Assembly: GCA_029004695.1 (NCBI GenBank)
Contig: JAQVZB010000050.1
Span: forward strand, 1 to 7,063
From: Bacilli bacterium
GTDB taxonomy: Bacteria; Bacillota_I; Bacilli_A; RF39; UBA660
Direction of reading: 5' to 3'
Length of the DNA: 7,063 nt
The notes beneath the pieces are model-generated. The model saw only the letters and a list, made by a program, of their open reading frames with translations, ran no database searches and had not been told where the DNA came from. Both the position numbers and the translations under genes were made by a program. Of this stretch, positions 1 through 5,859 are shown one piece after another. How positions within the stretch are numbered: position 1 is the stretch's first letter; each line of letters opens with the position of its first letter.

Positions 1-112
1 TCAAAAAACGCACTTTTTGACCCCGATTTTTGCTCATTTTTTGCTCCAAAACCACTACATATAGTGGTCGAACCGCCTTATTTATCCTCCAAACCACATT
101 TCGTCATCAGTA
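1..112. other. Gene-poor leading stretch with short repeats
   Basis: No gene can be supported here. Three related T-rich motifs follow one another near positions 13-46 (variants of TTTTTG followed by ACC or CTC), and a perfect inverted repeat lies at 51-57/62-68 (ACCACTA, spacer CATA, TAGTGGT). On the minus strand this stretch lies just after the stop of the winged-helix remnant, so the inverted repeat could be a weak terminator or the edge of a mobile element; no clear U-tract follows it. The window starts too close to decide. Confidence 0.3.
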
Positions 113-328
113 TTATACTCTCAACGTACCTGCTTTATTTGAACCTATCCTATCAATTAATCCATTATCTTTTAATTTTTTTATATATCTATCAACAGAA
201 GATACTGATAAATCTGTTTCTTTTGCTAATTCTTTTCTAGTAATATGTGTATTTTCTTTAATCAGATGCAAAATAATTTTTTCTTGATTTATACTATCAT
301 CTGATAGTATATTTTTTGATTTATAAAT
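113..328 (-). pseudogene. C-terminal winged-helix remnant of a Fic/AlbA_2-type regulator or ATPase
   Basis: On the minus strand a frame of 71 codons ends in TAA at 113-115. It reads as a typical winged helix-turn-helix: an opening helix (EKIILHLIKENTHI), then TRKELAKETDLSVSSVDRY as helix-turn-helix, then a recognition-helix/wing segment (IKKLKDNGLIDRIGSNKAG). This resembles the extreme C-terminus of large Firmicutes proteins with AlbA_2/RecG-like ATPase or Fic domains, where the domain ends with a 'G-I-I-x-R-I-G-S-N-K-x-G' type motif. Nothing of the catalytic part is present: the frame is closed upstream by a stop at 329-331, and there is no ATG with a ribosome binding site. I read it as a 3' gene fragment left by a deletion or rearrangement. 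Which parent family it came from is inference. Confidence 0.55.
290..317 (+). terminator. Perfect 10-bp palindrome followed by T6
   Basis: TATACTATCA (290-299) and TGATAGTATA (302-311) are perfectly complementary, and six T follow at 312-317. In plus-strand RNA this is a terminator-like hairpin (four-base loop after the central pairs open). No plus-strand gene precedes it in the window. It also overlaps the 5' end of the minus-strand winged-helix remnant, so an operator-type palindrome is an alternative. Confidence 0.35.
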
Positions 329-398
329 TTATAATGTAAAATATAGTGAAAAAAGTAATTAATAAAAAAGTTATTTGAGCTAAAAAAAGGGATAAACG

Positions 399-440
399 AA
401 AAGATTCTTAAATGATTCTAAAGAGTAATCTTTTATTTTT
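399..440 (+). terminator. Hairpin with T-rich tail upstream of the membrane-protein gene
   Basis: AAAAGATT (399-406) pairs perfectly with AATCTTTT (427-434), a few further pairs (CTT with AGAG) are possible inside, and ATTTTTG follows. This could end a plus-strand transcript entering from the left, insulating the operon, or act on transcripts starting further upstream as an attenuator. It overlaps the possible -35 region of the next promoter. The stem is all A/T apart from one pair, so it is weak. Confidence 0.3.
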
Positions 441-470
441 GTTTATTATTTGCTATAATTTAAAAGGAGA
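431..470 (+). promoter_or_regulatory. Possible extended -10 promoter and ribosome binding site for the operon
   Basis: TGCTATAAT at 451-459 is an extended -10 (TGn plus TATAAT). A 17-base spacer puts the -35 at 431-436 (TTTTAT), a poor match, which is tolerable with an extended -10. AAAGGAGA at 463-470 is a strong Shine-Dalgarno sequence ten bases ahead of ATG 481. A start point about seven bases after the -10 would fall inside the Shine-Dalgarno sequence and give a very short leader, which counts against this being the main promoter. Confidence 0.35.
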
Positions 471-480
471 GTTTAAGTAT

Positions 481-1383
481 ATGGAAAATAATAATAATGA
501 ACCAATTGTTTTAGGAACTTTAAAGAAAGAGAAATCTAGTAAGCCAGTTTTTGTTTTTATAGTGCTTGGTATATTAATTGCATCTGTCTTTGCTATTCCA
601 TACGTAGAGGATTATTTGCAAGATCCAGACACATTAATTGGTAAAATTTATACTTCAATTTTTGGCGAGGAAGAAATAGATGAAGAAGAAACTATTATTC
701 CCGAAGATTCTCACTTTATTTTAAATAATAAAACTAATATTAATTTTAATAATTTAAATTTAACTAATATTAGTTTAAATGATCAAACTATTACTTATAA
801 TTTAAAAGCAAGAAATAATAATTTTGATTTAGATGCTGATAATTATTATTTAGAAATATATGGCTCTAATAAAAATTTACTTGAAAGAATTAAACTAAGT
901 GGTAATTTAACTAGTAGTTTAGAAGAAAGAACTTTTACTTTTAAAGATTTAAGATTTAATTCTGGAATAAGTTATTATGGTAAACTAATTATATTAAAAG
1001 ATGAAGATTACAATGAGATAATTCTTTCAACCGATGAATCAGGTATAGCATCTATTACTTGCCAAAAATCAGGTGATAAATATGAATATATTTTTGATGA
1101 TTATTTATTAAAAAGAATTAATCATACATTGACTTATACAGATACTAGTAATCTTAATCTTTATTTAGCTTTGTTTGAAGAATATACTAATTTAACCAAT
1201 AATATAAAATCTTTAGGACATAAAGCATCTATTAATGAAAATAACGAAGGATTTATTTTTGAAGCAAATCTTGATTTAGAAAGTTTAGATAATAATTTAA
1301 ATAATAGTTATTATTATAGTTTTAATAAACAAGCTAAAATAATTAATTATGATATGAAATTAGAGGGTTTTATATGCAACTAA
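481..1383 (+). CDS. Single-pass membrane protein of unknown function, first gene of the scpAB operon
   Basis: I do not recognise a named family. The protein is 300 residues from ATG 481, chosen because AAAGGAGA lies ten bases upstream; an earlier in-frame ATG at 412 has no such site and would bury the promoter. Residues 1-21 are polar with several lysines, residues 22-42 form one hydrophobic helix, and about 258 residues follow. The positive-inside rule suggests the long C-terminal part is outside the membrane. An acidic patch (EEEIDEEE) sits at 63-70. The middle third alternates polar and hydrophobic residues as in a beta-sandwich, and two cysteines (194 and 299, the latter one residue from the end) could form a disulphide. 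The protein is very rich in Asn and Leu. Its last codons overlap scpA by 10 bases, so translation is probably coupled. A link to segregation or to cell division is suggested only by position. Confidence 0.8.
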   Translation: MENNNNEPIVLGTLKKEKSSKPVFVFIVLGILIASVFAIPYVEDYLQDPDTLIGKIYTSIFGEEEIDEEETIIPEDSHFILNNKTNINFNNLNLTNISLNDQTITYNLKARNNNFDLDADNYYLEIYGSNKNLLERIKLSGNLTSSLEERTFTFKDLRFNSGISYYGKLIILKDEDYNEIILSTDESGIASITCQKSGDKYEYIFDDYLLKRINHTLTYTDTSNLNLYLALFEEYTNLTNNIKSLGHKASINENNEGFIFEANLDLESLDNNLNNSYYYSFNKQAKIINYDMKLEGFICN

Positions 1384-2099
1384 CTTTTAATATAAATGAT
1401 TTTGAAGGACCGCTTGATTTACTACTTCATTTAATTAAATCTAAGAAGATGGATATTTATAATATAGATATATCTCTTATTACTAAAGAATATATAGATT
1501 TTATAAATAACAATGATGGTTTATCAATTGATGCCTATAGTGAATATTTAGTAATGGCAAGTGAGCTTATTCATCTAAAAAGCAAATTATTATTAAATCA
1601 AAAAGATGATGAAGATGATGCCTATGAATATACTGATCCTGATCAGTTAACCGCAAGACTTCTTGAATATCAAAAAATTAAAAATATTGCTGGGGATTTT
1701 AAAGAACTTGAAGAAAAGAGAAATGAGATATATACTAAGCTTCCTAGTAATGTTGAGCAGTATAAAGATAAGAAAACAATGATAAACAGTGATATTACTT
1801 TAAATGATTTATTAAATGTATTTGAATCATTTTTAAATAGGCAAAGAACATCTGGTCCAACGGAAACAAAAATAACGAGAAAAGAGTTAAGTGTTGAAGA
1901 AAGAATTGTTACTATAAAAAATAAGCTTCAAAATTTTGCAGGTAAAGTAGAATTTCTATCATTATTTGATGATATATCAAAACCATATGTAATAGTAACG
2001 TTCTTAGCGATTTTAAATATGGCTAAAAATAAAGAAATAAAAATTACTCAAAAAAACAATTTTAGTAATATTTATATAGAGAGTAGTGAGGCAGAATGA
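1374..2099 (+). CDS. scpA: Segregation and condensation protein A (kleisin subunit of SMC-ScpAB)
   Basis: ScpA is the kleisin that bridges the two heads of the SMC dimer and, with ScpB, loads and drives the bacterial condensin that organises and separates replicated chromosomes; it acts in the cytoplasm on DNA. At 241 residues it is of normal length. The N-terminal signature FEGPLDLLLHLI (residues 10-21) and the following ITKEYIDFI are diagnostic for the SMC-neck-binding helical domain; a charged middle section contains the ScpB-binding region; the C-terminal part (about 170-241, with VTFLAILNMAKNKEIKI) is the winged helix that contacts the SMC cap. ATG 1374 is preceded by AGAGGG at 1362-1367 and lies inside the end of the membrane-protein gene. 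It ends in TGA within the ATGA that starts scpB, which also shows that UGA is a stop here. Confidence 0.96.
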   Translation: MQLTFNINDFEGPLDLLLHLIKSKKMDIYNIDISLITKEYIDFINNNDGLSIDAYSEYLVMASELIHLKSKLLLNQKDDEDDAYEYTDPDQLTARLLEYQKIKNIAGDFKELEEKRNEIYTKLPSNVEQYKDKKTMINSDITLNDLLNVFESFLNRQRTSGPTETKITRKELSVEERIVTIKNKLQNFAGKVEFLSLFDDISKPYVIVTFLAILNMAKNKEIKITQKNNFSNIYIESSEAE

Positions 2100-2656
2100 A
2101 ATTACAAGGAGTTTTAGAAGGGATATTATTTGTCGTAGGTGATGAAGGAATTACTTTAAAATCATTATGTGATACTATGGAAATAACTGAAACTGAGGCT
2201 AAAAACTTACTCAAAGACTTGCGAGAAGTTTATGAAGATGATAATAGAGGAATTAGAATAACTTTTTTAGGTGATGCTTTTAAGTTAACTACCAAAAAAG
2301 AACATAAAGAATACTATCAGAGGCTAATTCAAAATCCAGAGACTAACAATTTAAGTAATGCGGCACTGGAAACACTGGCAATAGTTGCCTATAACGCACC
2401 AATTACGAGATTAGAAGTTGAGGAGTTAAGAGGCGTTAATAGTTCTAATTTAATTAGGAAACTAGTTGCTAAGGGATTAATTAAAGAAGATGGTAAAAGC
2501 AGCCTGCCAGGAAGACCTAATTTATATCGAACTACTAAAGAGTTCTTAGATTATTTTGGACTGGCAACCTTAAGTGATCTACCTAAATTTGAAGAAGTGA
2601 TAACAAATACCGAAGAAATAGACCTATTTACTTCTGTATATAAAGACGAAGTTTAG
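2096..2656 (+). CDS. scpB: Segregation and condensation protein B
   Basis: ScpB dimerises and binds the middle of ScpA, stabilising the SMC-kleisin ring. The 186-residue product has the usual two winged-helix domains: about 1-80 (opening LEGILFVVGDEGI) and about 88-160, the latter with the family hallmarks ALETLAIVAYNAPITRLEVE (90-109), RGVNSS (112-117) and GRPNLYRTT (139-147), then the YFGL/LSDLP ending (153-163). The tail after 163 is acidic and variable as in relatives. Its ATG overlaps the scpA stop (ATGA); GTGAGG at 2086-2091 is the only Shine-Dalgarno candidate and is weak, so translational coupling to scpA is likely. No clear U-tract terminator follows, and the two genes usual downstream in Bacilli (an rRNA pseudouridine synthase and a D,D-carboxypeptidase) are absent. 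Confidence 0.96.
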   Translation: MKLQGVLEGILFVVGDEGITLKSLCDTMEITETEAKNLLKDLREVYEDDNRGIRITFLGDAFKLTTKKEHKEYYQRLIQNPETNNLSNAALETLAIVAYNAPITRLEVEELRGVNSSNLIRKLVAKGLIKEDGKSSLPGRPNLYRTTKEFLDYFGLATLSDLPKFEEVITNTEEIDLFTSVYKDEV

Positions 2657-2868
2657 TAGACAATTAATTTAGAAAGTGCTAAGTAATTAAATAAAACAAT
2701 TATGTTTGCAGCACTCTATTGTAAGGCTGCTAGTTAGAGTTTGGATTATCTAATTAATATATCTATTTTACATCAACTATACATTTAGATATGCAAGGCA
2801 TACCACTTTTGAAGCACGGCGAGAAAATAATAATAATATGTGTTATTATTATTTTGGAATTGATGATT
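2657..2868 (+). other. Intergenic region with several mutually exclusive complementary segments
   Basis: No gene is supported here. An outer helix is possible between 2663-2673 and 2749-2758 (ATTAAT-T-TAGA with TCTAATTAAT, one bulge). Inside it AGTGCT (2675-2680) pairs with AGCACT (2710-2715). Alternatively GCAGC (2708-2712) pairs with GCTGC (2726-2730) while ACTCTA (2713-2718) pairs with TAGAGT (2735-2740), an arrangement with pseudoknot geometry. These two options use the same bases and exclude each other. The region could be a leader RNA of the downstream operon, the 3' tail of scpB mRNA, a small RNA or chance in AT-rich DNA. I do not recognise any known riboswitch consensus, and no convincing promoter is visible. 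Confidence 0.3.
2824..2855 (+). repeat. Perfect 13-bp inverted repeat just ahead of the metallo-hydrolase start
   Basis: AAAATAATAATAA (2824-2836) and TTATTATTATTTT (2843-2855) are perfect complements around the six-base spacer TATGTG. The stem is all A/T and ends eight bases before ATG 2863 and 14 before ATG 2869, right against the weak ribosome binding site GGAA (2856-2859). It might modulate translation initiation or act as a weak terminator/attenuator, though only four T close it. The trinucleotide pattern makes an extended N-terminus read as an unlikely isoleucine-rich stretch, supporting the downstream start. Confidence 0.5.
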
Positions 2869-4101
2869 ATGAAAATTAAAATATTAAAAGGAACAAATCA
2901 GATCGGGGGATGTATAACCGAAATTGGTACTAATAATGCTAAAATCATTATCGATTTTGGTGAAGATTTGCCAGATGTGAGTATTAAAGAAAATAATAAT
3001 GTACCTTTAATAGAAGGATTAACCTATGGTCCAAAAAAATATGATGCGGTATTTATAACCCATAACCACCAAGATCATATTGGACTGATTTCCAGCATAC
3101 TCTCTGAGATACCAGTTTATGTAGAAAAAACTAGTAAAGAAATTTTTAATGTAGTAAATGATTTTATGGGAATAAGAGAAACATGTCGTACTATAAATAT
3201 GCTAGCAGAAATTCCGGTAACTATAGAGGATATTAAAATAACTCCGTATATAGTAGATCATTCAGCATATAATTCTCTGATGTTATTAATTGAATCAGGT
3301 GGTAAGAAGGTCCTCCATACTGGTGATTTTAGAAATAATGGTTATAAGGGTAAATATCTAAAAGATACACTAAAGAAGATTGGTAAAGTAGATGTAGTAA
3401 TAACAGAAGGAACATCGTTTGATAGAATTAACAAAGAAAATATGACTGAGGAAGAACTATCAAAAGAAGCTTATGAAGTAATGAAAAAGTATAATCAAAT
3501 ATTTGTATTACAGTCAGGAACTAATATTGATAGAATTACAACAATGTATAAAGCATCTAAAAAGGCAAGAAAATTATTCGTTGAAGATATCTTTATAGCA
3601 AACTTAACTAAGTTGACAAAATCATCAATACCAAATCCATTAACATTTGAAGATGTATATACATATATCCCCTTAAAAAGATATATAAACAAAGATAGTG
3701 AATTTTATTATAAATATATAGAACCATTTAATAAAAAAAATGCTATAACTAAAATGTTTAATAATGATTATGTACTGAATGTTAGAACTAGTATGATAAA
3801 TGATTTAAAGAAATTTAAAGATAAAGGGTTAATCACAAATGCATGTCTTATATATTCAATGTGGGATGGTTATCTAAAAAAAGCAGAGTTTAAAAAATTC
3901 TTAAAAGAGGTTAAAGAATTAGGAATTGATATTGTTTATTTACATACAAGTGGACATGCATGTATTAATACGATAAAGGAAATGGTAAATATATTAAAAC
4001 CAAAGATAGTTATCCCGATTCATACAACCAATAAAATGAAAGCAAAAGAAATATTTAAAAATAGTGTCATATTAAATGATAATGAAGGAGTGGAAATTTA
4101 A
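2869..4101 (+). CDS. Compact beta-CASP metallo-beta-lactamase-fold hydrolase (RNase J-like)
   Basis: This 410-residue protein is probably a two-metal nucleic-acid hydrolase. Metal-binding motifs are in order: HNHQDH at 65-70 (the HxHxDH motif), His131 in VDHSAYNS, and Asp153 in LHTGDFR. The beta-CASP part follows: ITEGTSFDR (178-186, acidic motif A), an insert with SGTNIDRITTMYKA, HTSGHA (359-364, His363, motif B) and IPIHT (382-386, His385, motif C). That is the full set seen in RNase J and CPSF-like enzymes, but the protein is much shorter than RNase J (about 550 residues) and has no C-terminal domain. I start it at ATG 2869 (alternative ATG 2863) because the family begins at 'MKIKILKGTNQIGG'; an in-frame ATG at 2791 would add 26 odd residues encoded across a hairpin. 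The next gene begins one base after its stop. Substrate (RNA or DNA, endo or exo) is not visible. Confidence 0.88.
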   Translation: MKIKILKGTNQIGGCITEIGTNNAKIIIDFGEDLPDVSIKENNNVPLIEGLTYGPKKYDAVFITHNHQDHIGLISSILSEIPVYVEKTSKEIFNVVNDFMGIRETCRTINMLAEIPVTIEDIKITPYIVDHSAYNSLMLLIESGGKKVLHTGDFRNNGYKGKYLKDTLKKIGKVDVVITEGTSFDRINKENMTEEELSKEAYEVMKKYNQIFVLQSGTNIDRITTMYKASKKARKLFVEDIFIANLTKLTKSSIPNPLTFEDVYTYIPLKRYINKDSEFYYKYIEPFNKKNAITKMFNNDYVLNVRTSMINDLKKFKDKGLITNACLIYSMWDGYLKKAEFKKFLKEVKELGIDIVYLHTSGHACINTIKEMVNILKPKIVIPIHTTNKMKAKEIFKNSVILNDNEGVEI

Positions 4102-4102
4102 A

Positions 4103-4891
4103 ATGTTAAAAAAATTATATAAAGAGTATAAAAGATCAGGTATTAATAACAAATCACAAGGGTTGGTAAGTTTAGAAAGACTAAAGAAGGATTATGAAGT
4201 TGAAAGTTTACAATCTTTTATAACTAAACTTACGACTACAAAAAACGATTTTAAACATAGAACCAAATATCAAACCCCAGAGCATAATAAACTTATTGTA
4301 AAACATCGAAAAAACAAAGAGTTTATAGGTAAAGGATTAAAACGAATCGTTCCAGAAAAAGCTATTCAATACCATTTGGTACATCGGAAAAATAATTTAT
4401 TAGGGAATTTTATTGCTTATCAAGTACCATTTGTCCAAGCAACAAACTATGGAGAAGTAGATCTTATTTCATATAATGGAGAACTGAATTTAATAGAATT
4501 AAAAGCATGTGCAATAAGAGGAAGTAAAAGAAATACTAAAGAAAGTACTGAAACATTATTGAGAGCTGTTTTAGAAATAGCAACTTATTATAGTTATTTT
4601 TATAATTTAGATGAAAAAGAAATTTCTGATTTTAGAGAAGAGCTATCACAAAATAGTAAGAATATTGTTGGAAAAGATATTTATTTTAATAAAGAAGATA
4701 TGGTGATGTGTGTAATAGTTCCTAGGTCAATGTATGATTCATGTAATCCTGATTTGTTAAAGGAAATATTAAATTTAAATAATTTTAATTTTTATTGCAT
4801 TAAACAAATTGAAAATGTAAATGACGATACAAAAATAGGAATACCATATGATGTATTTGAAATAACAGAATACAAAGAAAACTATTTATAA
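4103..4891 (+). CDS. Putative PD-(D/E)XK-superfamily nuclease
   Basis: No named family is recognised. The 262-residue product has a core that reads like a PD-(D/E)XK nuclease: GEVDLIS (117-123, Asp120) on one strand, a short turn, then LNLIELKA (128-135) with Glu132 and Lys134 as the ExK pair, followed by a helix (STETLLRAVLEIATYYSY, 148-165) as in that fold. Glu87 in an upstream helix could be the fourth acidic residue. The N-terminal 80 residues are strongly basic and helical, suitable for nucleic-acid binding; the C-terminal part is a mix of strands (VMCVIVPRS) and an acidic tail. ATG 4103 is chosen because AAGGAG (4085-4090) lies upstream, although with a longish 12-base gap; an in-frame ATG at 4076 would overlap the previous gene and lacks a site. 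It forms an operon with the metallo-hydrolase. The nuclease assignment rests on the short motif only. Confidence 0.6.
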   Translation: MLKKLYKEYKRSGINNKSQGLVSLERLKKDYEVESLQSFITKLTTTKNDFKHRTKYQTPEHNKLIVKHRKNKEFIGKGLKRIVPEKAIQYHLVHRKNNLLGNFIAYQVPFVQATNYGEVDLISYNGELNLIELKACAIRGSKRNTKESTETLLRAVLEIATYYSYFYNLDEKEISDFREELSQNSKNIVGKDIYFNKEDMVMCVIVPRSMYDSCNPDLLKEILNLNNFNFYCIKQIENVNDDTKIGIPYDVFEITEYKENYL

Positions 4892-4896
4892 ATTAG

Positions 4897-4926
4897 TAGA
4901 AAGCAGCAATAATTGTATGATATAAT
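4897..4926 (+). promoter_or_regulatory. Promoter of tRNA-Leu
   Basis: TAGAAA (4897-4902, four of six to TTGACA), an 18-base spacer and a perfect TATAAT (4921-4926). The expected start point, around 4933, is a few bases before the mature tRNA 5' end. No terminator separates it from the nuclease gene, so read-through from that operon is possible too. Confidence 0.6.
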
Positions 4927-4935
4927 TTCATTGAT

Positions 4936-5022
4936 GCCTCTGTGGTGAAATTGGTAGACGCGCTGGACTCAAAATCCAGTGATAGCAATATCATGCCGGT
5001 TCAAGTCCGGCCAGAGGCACCA
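4936..5022 (+). tRNA. tRNA-Leu, anticodon CAA
   Basis: The cloverleaf is complete. Acceptor stem GCCTCTG (4936-4942) pairs with CAGAGGC (5012-5018), discriminator A5019, and CCA is encoded at 5020-5022. The D-arm contains TGGTAGACG; the anticodon stem CTGGA (4963-4967)/TCCAG (4975-4979) encloses the loop CTCAAAA with anticodon CAA at 4970-4972, reading UUG. A long variable arm (TGATA, loop GCAA, TATCA) makes it a class II tRNA, and the T-arm GCCGG/TTCAAGT/CCGGC is canonical. The A in the discriminator position and the long arm fit leucine rather than serine. No partial copy of its 3' end is seen downstream, so there is no sign of an integrase attachment repeat within this window. Confidence 0.97.
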
Positions 5023-5035
5023 AATGTTGCTAACT

Positions 5036-5065
5036 GGAAACATTATCAAATTAGTGTTTCCTTTT
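5036..5065 (+). terminator. Rho-independent terminator of tRNA-Leu
   Basis: GGAAACA (5036-5042) pairs with TGTTTCC (5055-5061), with a 12-base loop, followed at once by TTTT (5062-5065). It begins 14 bases after the tRNA CCA, the normal place for the tRNA terminator. The U-run is short. Confidence 0.65.
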
Positions 5066-5079
5066 AATATACAGAGATA

Positions 5080-5117
5080 TTTCAAAACTATGTAGCTAAT
5101 AATACATAGTTTTGAAA
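5080..5117. terminator. Perfect 15-bp hairpin, possible second terminator
   Basis: The arms 5080-5094 and 5103-5117 are perfect complements (TTTCAAAACTATGTA on the left) around the eight-base loop GCTAATAA, followed by ATTTT. It could be a back-up terminator for the tRNA; because the left arm carries a run of A near its outer end the minus-strand RNA would also end in U-rich sequence, so it may work in both directions. A mobile-element end is the alternative. Confidence 0.45.
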
Positions 5118-5142
5118 ATTTTACATATATTATTAAAAAGAA

Positions 5143-5171
5143 TCGACGTACGCTTTTAAATACGTTATAAT
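5143..5171 (+). promoter_or_regulatory. Promoter-like site immediately ahead of the group II intron
   Basis: TCGACG (5143-5148, four of six), a 17-base spacer, and a perfect TATAAT (5166-5171). The predicted start, near 5178, is six bases before the intron 5' end. It could drive the intron transcript or be the promoter of a gene that the intron separated from its coding part. Confidence 0.45.
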
Positions 5172-5183
5172 TAATTTAGAAAG

Positions 5184-5856
5184 GTGCGCCAGTTCGGTGC
5201 TTAATATATAGTCGGGTGGAAAACCGACCTAGTAATCCCTAGCAAGGAGCTAGTAGTTAGCCTTAGAGCCGAAATCGTGAGACTAGGTTTAAGCGTAGGC
5301 AAACGAGAATACGAGCCGTAATGCGAAAGCGTGAAGTGATTTAGCCTCGTTAGTAATAAATAATGGTAGTCGACATGTTCTTTCACATAGCAGACAATAA
5401 CTGTAGTATCGATAAAGCGAGATACTACGAGAGTGCCATCGGGGTTTAAAAGCATGGCGAGTATATCATTGATATATTAAGGATACCTGGGAGGTCTTAT
5501 ATTTTCTCTATTCCAAGCGATTTAAAACATCAATGGGTACAAGGAGTATGACTAAACAAGGTTTTGTAAACTAAGAATAGTCAAATGAAATATAAGAAGT
5601 CGGACTAGTTCATAGTAGTGATGAAGCAAGTAATGACTGTGGAGCGAAGGGACTAGCATATAATGGTTTCTTTTGGTAAAACACTAAAATCACTTGAGGA
5701 GGTAAAACGGTGGCAAATGAACGAAAAGATATAGGAACTCAACTAAAGCAAGGTTACAAACTACAAACCTTAATGCATAAAGTAAACCAAGAAACATTAT
5801 TAAAGCAACATGACAAACAACAAATAGGTAAAGCAACAGGAATAGACAAAATTAAT
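5184..5856 (+). mobile_element. 5' part of a group II intron (domains I to early IV), 3' end missing
   Basis: The stretch begins GTGCGCC, the conserved 5' end of bacterial group II introns, and is clearly richer in G and C than its surroundings. It holds several hairpins expected of domain I (for example GTCGG at 5210-5214 closing with CCGAC at 5224-5228), the GGGAGGTCTTATA segment near 5489, and an intron-encoded protein start behind AGGAGG as in domain IV. A stem ATGT/ACAT (5375-5378/5385-5388) presents the loop TCTTTC, whose CTTTC is complementary to the last five exon bases GAAAG (5179-5183); this is what an EBS1-IBS1 pair should look like and supports the boundary at 5183/5184. The reverse transcriptase is broken after 49 codons, and no domain V or VI or 3' splice site follows. 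Mobility could only be supplied in trans and the missing domains make splicing impossible. Confidence 0.85.
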
Positions 5857-5859
5857 TGA
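5710..5859 (+). pseudogene. ltrA: N-terminal fragment of group II intron-encoded reverse transcriptase (LtrA-like)
   Basis: A GTG start at 5710 lies ten bases after AGGAGG (5696-5702 region). It reads 49 residues, including MANERKDIGTQLKQGYKLQ and the closing stretch DKQQIGKATGIDKIN, which corresponds to the region just before the first reverse-transcriptase block ('G-x-x-G-I-D-G-V' in relatives). The frame then stops at TGA 5857-5859, exactly where the sequence turns into the GTGGACCA-repeat segment. The remaining roughly 400 or more residues (reverse transcriptase, maturase, DNA-binding and any endonuclease domains) are gone. It is a truncated gene, probably interrupted by another element. 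Confidence 0.8.

Noticed and set aside
30..287. Plus-strand reading frame of 85 codons
   Set aside because: It is antisense to the convincing winged-helix remnant, has no ribosome binding site and its residues show no domain pattern.
2657..2760. Known riboswitch, T-box or SRP/6S RNA
   Set aside because: None of the conserved cores I can recall is present, so only unknown structured RNA is proposed.
2791..2868. N-terminal extension of the metallo-hydrolase, possibly a membrane anchor
   Set aside because: The hydrophobic stretch comes from the A/T trinucleotide hairpin, there is no ribosome binding site before 2791, and the family begins at about 2869.
3495..3692. Minus-strand reading frame of 65 codons
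   Set aside because: It is fully antisense to the conserved beta-CASP part of the metallo-hydrolase gene.
5201..5455. Minus-strand reading frame of 84 codons
   Set aside because: It lies inside the RNA-structural part of the group II intron, on the opposite strand, with no ribosome binding site.
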